Position numbers and translations under genes: made by a program. A stretch of 64,000 bases of DNA, taken from the NCBI RefSeq assembly GCF_028867965.1, contig NZ_JAPQNT010000013.1, positions 1-64,000 of the forward strand, written 5' to 3'. This stretch comes from Flavobacterium sp. SUN046. GTDB taxonomy: Bacteria > Bacteroidota > Bacteroidia > Flavobacteriales > Flavobacteriaceae. Below the pieces are notes generated by a model. That model searched no databases. It was not told where the DNA came from and saw nothing but the letters and a program-made list of their open reading frames with translations. This document shows positions 60,497 to 64,000 of this stretch, piece after piece; the first letter of the stretch is position 1; every line of letters begins with the position of its first letter.

Positions 60497-61712
60497 ATTT
60501 TTCTTCTTGAGTTTTTTGAATACTTCCTAATGTAGAAATTTCAAATGAATAGTTTTTTTCTTTGTAATAATCAGCAGAAATAGTAAAAGTAGCTTTTCCT
60601 TTAGAACTGTCTTCTTGCAAAGTATCAACCAATTGATTGTTGTGGAATATTTTTAAAGTTACTTTTATTCCATCAGGAACTAATTGATTCATGAAACTTC
60701 GCAATGGTCCAACGGTAATTATTCGATTGTCATTTGAAAATTCATACTCAATCTTAGGATTAATAGCTTTGTAGTTTATACTTATCGAATTACTTTCTGC
60801 TGTTCCTGTAACAAAAGCTTTTACTTTATAATTTTCTTGATGATCGGGATGTAAAATTTGAGTTGTTGCAATTCCTTCTATTGTTGTTCCAAATGATTTT
60901 AGAATCATATTATTTTTAGTTGTAACCATGAATGAAACCATTGTTCCATCGCTAATTACATTTCCGAATTTATCTTTAATGATTGACGTTTTTAAAGTTG
61001 TTATTTGGTTTCCATCGGCAAATTCATGATTTCGAGTAAATGAAATTGTGAAATTTGTAGCAATTCCAGGAAAAATTACAGCATCATATTCTTTAGTTAT
61101 TGTTTTGTTACATTCGGCAGAAACCAATACAATTCCAGATTTTGTTGGCGCATAAATGTCTTTCCAAGCTACAAAATCTTTCGACTTAATGGTTTCTTTT
61201 GTAATTGAATTCAAAAATTGATTTTTTATAATTACAGGTGTATTTTCAGATTTAGGATTGTCTAAACTGTCGGTTGGAATAGTTACATACATTACAAAAT
61301 GATGATCACCAACCAATGTACTCGGCGGTCCAATATAATTTTCAATTAGTGTTTTAGTTTTATCATTTGGCACAATTTCAAAAGTTCCTTGTAACTTATT
61401 TTCTCCATCTAAAACTAAAAACCAATCTACTTTTCCTGTTTTTTTTGCGTAAATTTCGGGTAGTATAAAAGTGATTTTTCCATTGCTAATAGTGCCATCT
61501 AAAAGTGTTTTGCCGTAGGAGTGAATTATAAAAAACTGTGGTTTTGTAGATGAAGTACTTTTGAAATCAATAGCTATTTTTGTACCTGCAACAAATATTT
61601 TTTCGTTAGTTTCTAATGTAAAATTAATGCTTTCTTTTTTTGGTAATAAAGTGCTTGACACCAAAAATAAGGTGACAACTGCAAAAAATACTATGTATAT
61701 TTTTTTCTTCAT
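60483..61712 (-). CDS. Exported multi-Ig-like protein
   Basis: 409 residues: N-terminal signal or anchor (about 5-24) and successive beta-sandwich segments; the middle (ITTLKTSIIKDKFGNVISDGTMVSFMVTTKNN, then GIATTQILHPDHQENYKVKAF) matches bacterial Ig-like (Big-1 type) repeats. No catalytic motif. It is translated between the large membrane protein (shared base at 61712) and the hydrolase, so likely a periplasmic structural partner in the same complex. Confidence 0.7.
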   Translation of the reverse strand: MKKKIYIVFFAVVTLFLVSSTLLPKKESINFTLETNEKIFVAGTKIAIDFKSTSSTKPQFFIIHSYGKTLLDGTISNGKITFILPEIYAKKTGKVDWFLVLDGENKLQGTFEIVPNDKTKTLIENYIGPPSTLVGDHHFVMYVTIPTDSLDNPKSENTPVIIKNQFLNSITKETIKSKDFVAWKDIYAPTKSGIVLVSAECNKTITKEYDAVIFPGIATNFTISFTRNHEFADGNQITTLKTSIIKDKFGNVISDGTMVSFMVTTKNNMILKSFGTTIEGIATTQILHPDHQENYKVKAFVTGTAESNSISINYKAINPKIEYEFSNDNRIITVGPLRSFMNQLVPDGIKVTLKIFHNNQLVDTLQEDSSKGKATFTISADYYKEKNYSFEISTLGSIQKTQEEKYDIH

Positions 61713-64000
61713 TATCGTGGATTTCCAATGTAATTGTTAACTTCAATTTTTATGTAAGAATAGTTGAAATGACCATTGACTTTTTGCAATTGAGCTTCTT
61801 CTTGTTGCACATTTCTTTTTGGAATTACGACTCTTGCAAGTTCCGCCGATTTCAATCCGTTTACAAAACAATTTTCTGTAGATGATTTTATAATAATTGG
61901 TTTGAAAAGCGAAGCCAATTTATAAGTAAAATATTGTTTGCGTTGAATGCGAACGCCTTCTTTTATAAACTGATGATCTACATAAATTAATTCTTTTTTA
62001 TCATTGTAATACGATATCAAAAGTTGCGGAATGGTTACTTCTTGAATTCCATTATTGAATAATGTACCTTTAATTTCGGTTGTGCTTATTGATAAATCTG
62101 AAATTGAAACACCATTATATAAATCGGTTGTGGCAACATTACCAGCACTTTGAATGTCAAAAGTAACTGGTGAATTTTTCAATTTTTTAGGTGTAAATTC
62201 ATTCGGATTGAAAGTTGTAGGTTTCACATCAGTCGATTTTAACCATGCAATATCTTCAAAATTCACTTTAAAACTTGTTATTTCTTTTGGCATCAATTTA
62301 TGTTTGATATCGTATTTAGCATTAAAACTAGCTAAAGCTTTGTCGTTTTTATCATATAAAGTTGCTTTTAAAACTACATCGGCAGGCACATTATCAATAT
62401 TTTGAACTTCACCAACTACCACATATTGACTGTCTATATGAATTAATCGCGCAGATATGATTTCCAAATCAGGTTGACGCATGATGTCTTCGTGATAGGT
62501 CTGTTGCGTAGATATTTTTCGTCGTCCTTGTTTAAAATAGGAGTTAATATTGTCTGAAATAAATTCATCTGGTGGAATATCAGCATCTTTTTTATCAGGA
62601 ATAATAAACCATTTTCCATTAATTTTTTGAACTTGATGCGTGTACGTTTTTTCAATAAGTTCCAAAGGAGTAACCCATTTGGTAATAGCAATTACTTTGG
62701 CTTTATCTTTAGTTTGATTTACAATTTTGGTTTCTATGGCGTCTAACTTTGCGTAGGAATTTAAAACACCATCAGATACTGAAATTTCTAATAAAAATTG
62801 TGAAATTGGATATTCTTTATTAGGAACAACTAACGAATATGCTTTATCATAATATTTAAAATCCAAAGCATCATAGTAAGATTTTACTGCATTTTCGGGA
62901 CTTATTTGTGTAGCATTTTTTATGTAAATCCGATAAACTCCAAAACTGATAATTAGTAATAATATTCCAGCCCAAATATGAAGCAGCTTTATCATTCGCT
63001 TAGGAAAATTGGAATAGACAATATTATGTTTTTGAAAATCGGGTATTTGAAGCGGTTTTATTTTTAAGGCTTGTAGCCAAATCATTTGAATATTTAAAAC
63101 AAAAGCAATTAATATGGTTAACATTGGAATTATGCCCCACATTAATTTTAAATAAGTTGGTACTTCATCTCTTGGGAGAATTTTAGATAAAGGTTGCACA
63201 TTTAGTTTTTCCCAAACCATGATGCCGTTTTCCAATTGCGATAATCGATGCCAACCACAGAAATAAAGAATAGGATCATAGAACTTATCGTTAGAAAAAA
63301 CATATTTCAAATTGTATTTTTCAGGAACGGTTAAAAATTGTTGCAATGAACCAATGCCTTCCAATCCTCGAAATTTAGAATTTTCTAATCGTTCTACAGC
63401 ACGTGAAGTTAATTCTGGTAATCGCCTTGCCGAATGATAATTTCCATCGACAGTCATTGCTTTTGTTTGTGTAGATAAATACGCCATTTGATCGCCAAAA
63501 CCTAGTGGTAGAAAACGCCAATGATCGTGTTGGTCTTGATTTAAGAAATTAACAATAGGTAAAAAATTAATTTTTTGTGGTTGCAATGGTCTAAAATATC
63601 CCAATGTTATTGTGAATACTGCAAACAATAAAAAGCTACCTGCAAACAATCCGCCAATAATTCTGTGGTAAACGGTTCCAAATCGATTTTGTAATGCAGT
63701 TTTTAAATCGCCTTCAACTAGTCGATATACGAATTCGCCAAACATTGGCAAACTCATTATCGATGCCCAAAGTGTAAATCTATCTAATGTTAATATGTTA
63801 AAAGCGTTTGAACCTAAAATAATTATCGGAATAGGTGTAGTTCCACCAGTTCCTAAAATCGTTAATAAGGTTAAAGACAATCCGAAGAAAATGTATCTTT
63901 TGGTAAAATATCTATAAAAAATGTATGGCAAAATAAACAATAAAATTCCCCAAGGAATCAAGAAAAACATCAGTCCAGATGAAGTTACATGTAAAAAATT
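61712..64000 (-). CDS. Large membrane protein of a putative exopolysaccharide operon (5' end outside window)
   Basis: The frame stays open to the right edge with no stop, so the first Met in view (63970) is probably internal and the N-terminus is missing. Visible part: about five membrane helices, then a loop with IGSLQQFLTVPEKYNLKYVF, two more helices, an NTF2-like domain (VKSYYDALDFKYYDKAYSLV), and an FxLYD-like beta domain (VVVGEVQNIDNVPADVVLKA, LYDKNDKALASF). The membrane part resembles large GT-C or 6-pyruvoyl-tetrahydropterin-synthase-related membrane proteins, but this is weak. It heads a three-gene unit with the Ig-like protein and the hydrolase. Confidence 0.55.
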   Translation of the reverse strand, partial: NFLHVTSSGLMFFLIPWGILLFILPYIFYRYFTKRYIFFGLSLTLLTILGTGGTTPIPIIILGSNAFNILTLDRFTLWASIMSLPMFGEFVYRLVEGDLKTALQNRFGTVYHRIIGGLFAGSFLLFAVFTITLGYFRPLQPQKINFLPIVNFLNQDQHDHWRFLPLGFGDQMAYLSTQTKAMTVDGNYHSARRLPELTSRAVERLENSKFRGLEGIGSLQQFLTVPEKYNLKYVFSNDKFYDPILYFCGWHRLSQLENGIMVWEKLNVQPLSKILPRDEVPTYLKLMWGIIPMLTILIAFVLNIQMIWLQALKIKPLQIPDFQKHNIVYSNFPKRMIKLLHIWAGILLLIISFGVYRIYIKNATQISPENAVKSYYDALDFKYYDKAYSLVVPNKEYPISQFLLEISVSDGVLNSYAKLDAIETKIVNQTKDKAKVIAITKWVTPLELIEKTYTHQVQKINGKWFIIPDKKDADIPPDEFISDNINSYFKQGRRKISTQQTYHEDIMRQPDLEIISARLIHIDSQYVVVGEVQNIDNVPADVVLKATLYDKNDKALASFNAKYDIKHKLMPKEITSFKVNFEDIAWLKSTDVKPTTFNPNEFTPKKLKNSPVTFDIQSAGNVATTDLYNGVSISDLSISTTEIKGTLFNNGIQEVTIPQLLISYYNDKKELIYVDHQFIKEGVRIQRKQYFTYKLASLFKPIIIKSSTENCFVNGLKSAELARVVIPKRNVQQEEAQLQKVNGHFNYSYIKIEVNNYIGNPR

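Overview
The window is a chromosomal segment of a low-GC member of the Bacteroidota, almost certainly a Flavobacteriaceae bacterium close to Flavobacterium. Reasons seen in the sequence: very A+T-rich DNA, no Shine-Dalgarno sequences, many TAnnTTTG minus-7 boxes of the Bacteroidota sigma factor type, several type IX secretion (T9SS) C-terminal sorting domains, a DnaE polymerase carrying an N-terminal exonuclease, LytS/LytTR signalling pairs, and families of small extragenic repeats.

Layout. 1-2.7 kb: Fe-S/redox genes (Nfu, ferredoxin-NADP reductase, 2Fe-2S ferredoxin) with a Fic toxin / VbhA-type antitoxin module wedged between reductase and ferredoxin. 2.7-9.1 kb, minus strand: a secreted intradiol-dioxygenase-like protein, a LytS/LytTR/pirin-like operon, an SGNH-hydrolase lipoprotein, a DUF3050 protein and glutaryl-CoA dehydrogenase. 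9.4-19 kb: a small surface-type protein, TrmN6, RimM, S16, a lipoprotein, an RRM protein, DnaE and thioredoxin. 19-29 kb: a TPR sensor kinase/LytTR pair facing an unknown protein and a three-gene surface-protein operon with two endosialidase-chaperone proteins rich in 17-residue repeats. 29-38 kb: glycosyltransferases, a DUF58 protein, tRNA-Asp, a flippase-like membrane protein, RuvC, HemW, a small inverted-repeat-bounded decayed GxxExxY gene, a cyclase-family hydrolase and a GNAT. 38-45 kb: glutamate synthase GltBD and small genes. 45.6-52.8 kb: a seven-gene signalling operon. 52.9-64 kb: a T9SS-exported DUF4114 protein, a TPR/beta-barrel outer-membrane protein, a STAS protein, and an operon with a glycoside hydrolase and a large membrane protein that runs off the right edge.

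The most interesting system is the 45.6-58.7 kb region. It encodes a free REC domain, an H-NOX haem sensor, a histidine kinase whose N-terminus is the HNOBA domain known as the H-NOX partner domain of soluble guanylate cyclase, a FIST sensor, a second kinase, an Hpt protein and a LytTR regulator: a complete set of separate parts for a nitric-oxide-responsive HK-REC-Hpt-LytTR phosphorelay. Its own promoter and that of the DUF4114 gene have matching half-sites at exactly 80 and 59 bases upstream of the minus-7 box, 21 bp apart, and the STAS promoter region shares part of the pattern. The second LytTR locus (21-23 kb) has a related half-site at the same minus-59 position in front of two target promoters. 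I infer that these are LytTR operators and that the large locus couples NO sensing to surface protein and exopolysaccharide output; function was not tested.

A second theme is extragenic repeats: a TGTCATTCCGAG-like family found in a leader, a tandem array and in frame inside two genes, several hairpin families, and the inverted repeats around the GxxExxY remnant.
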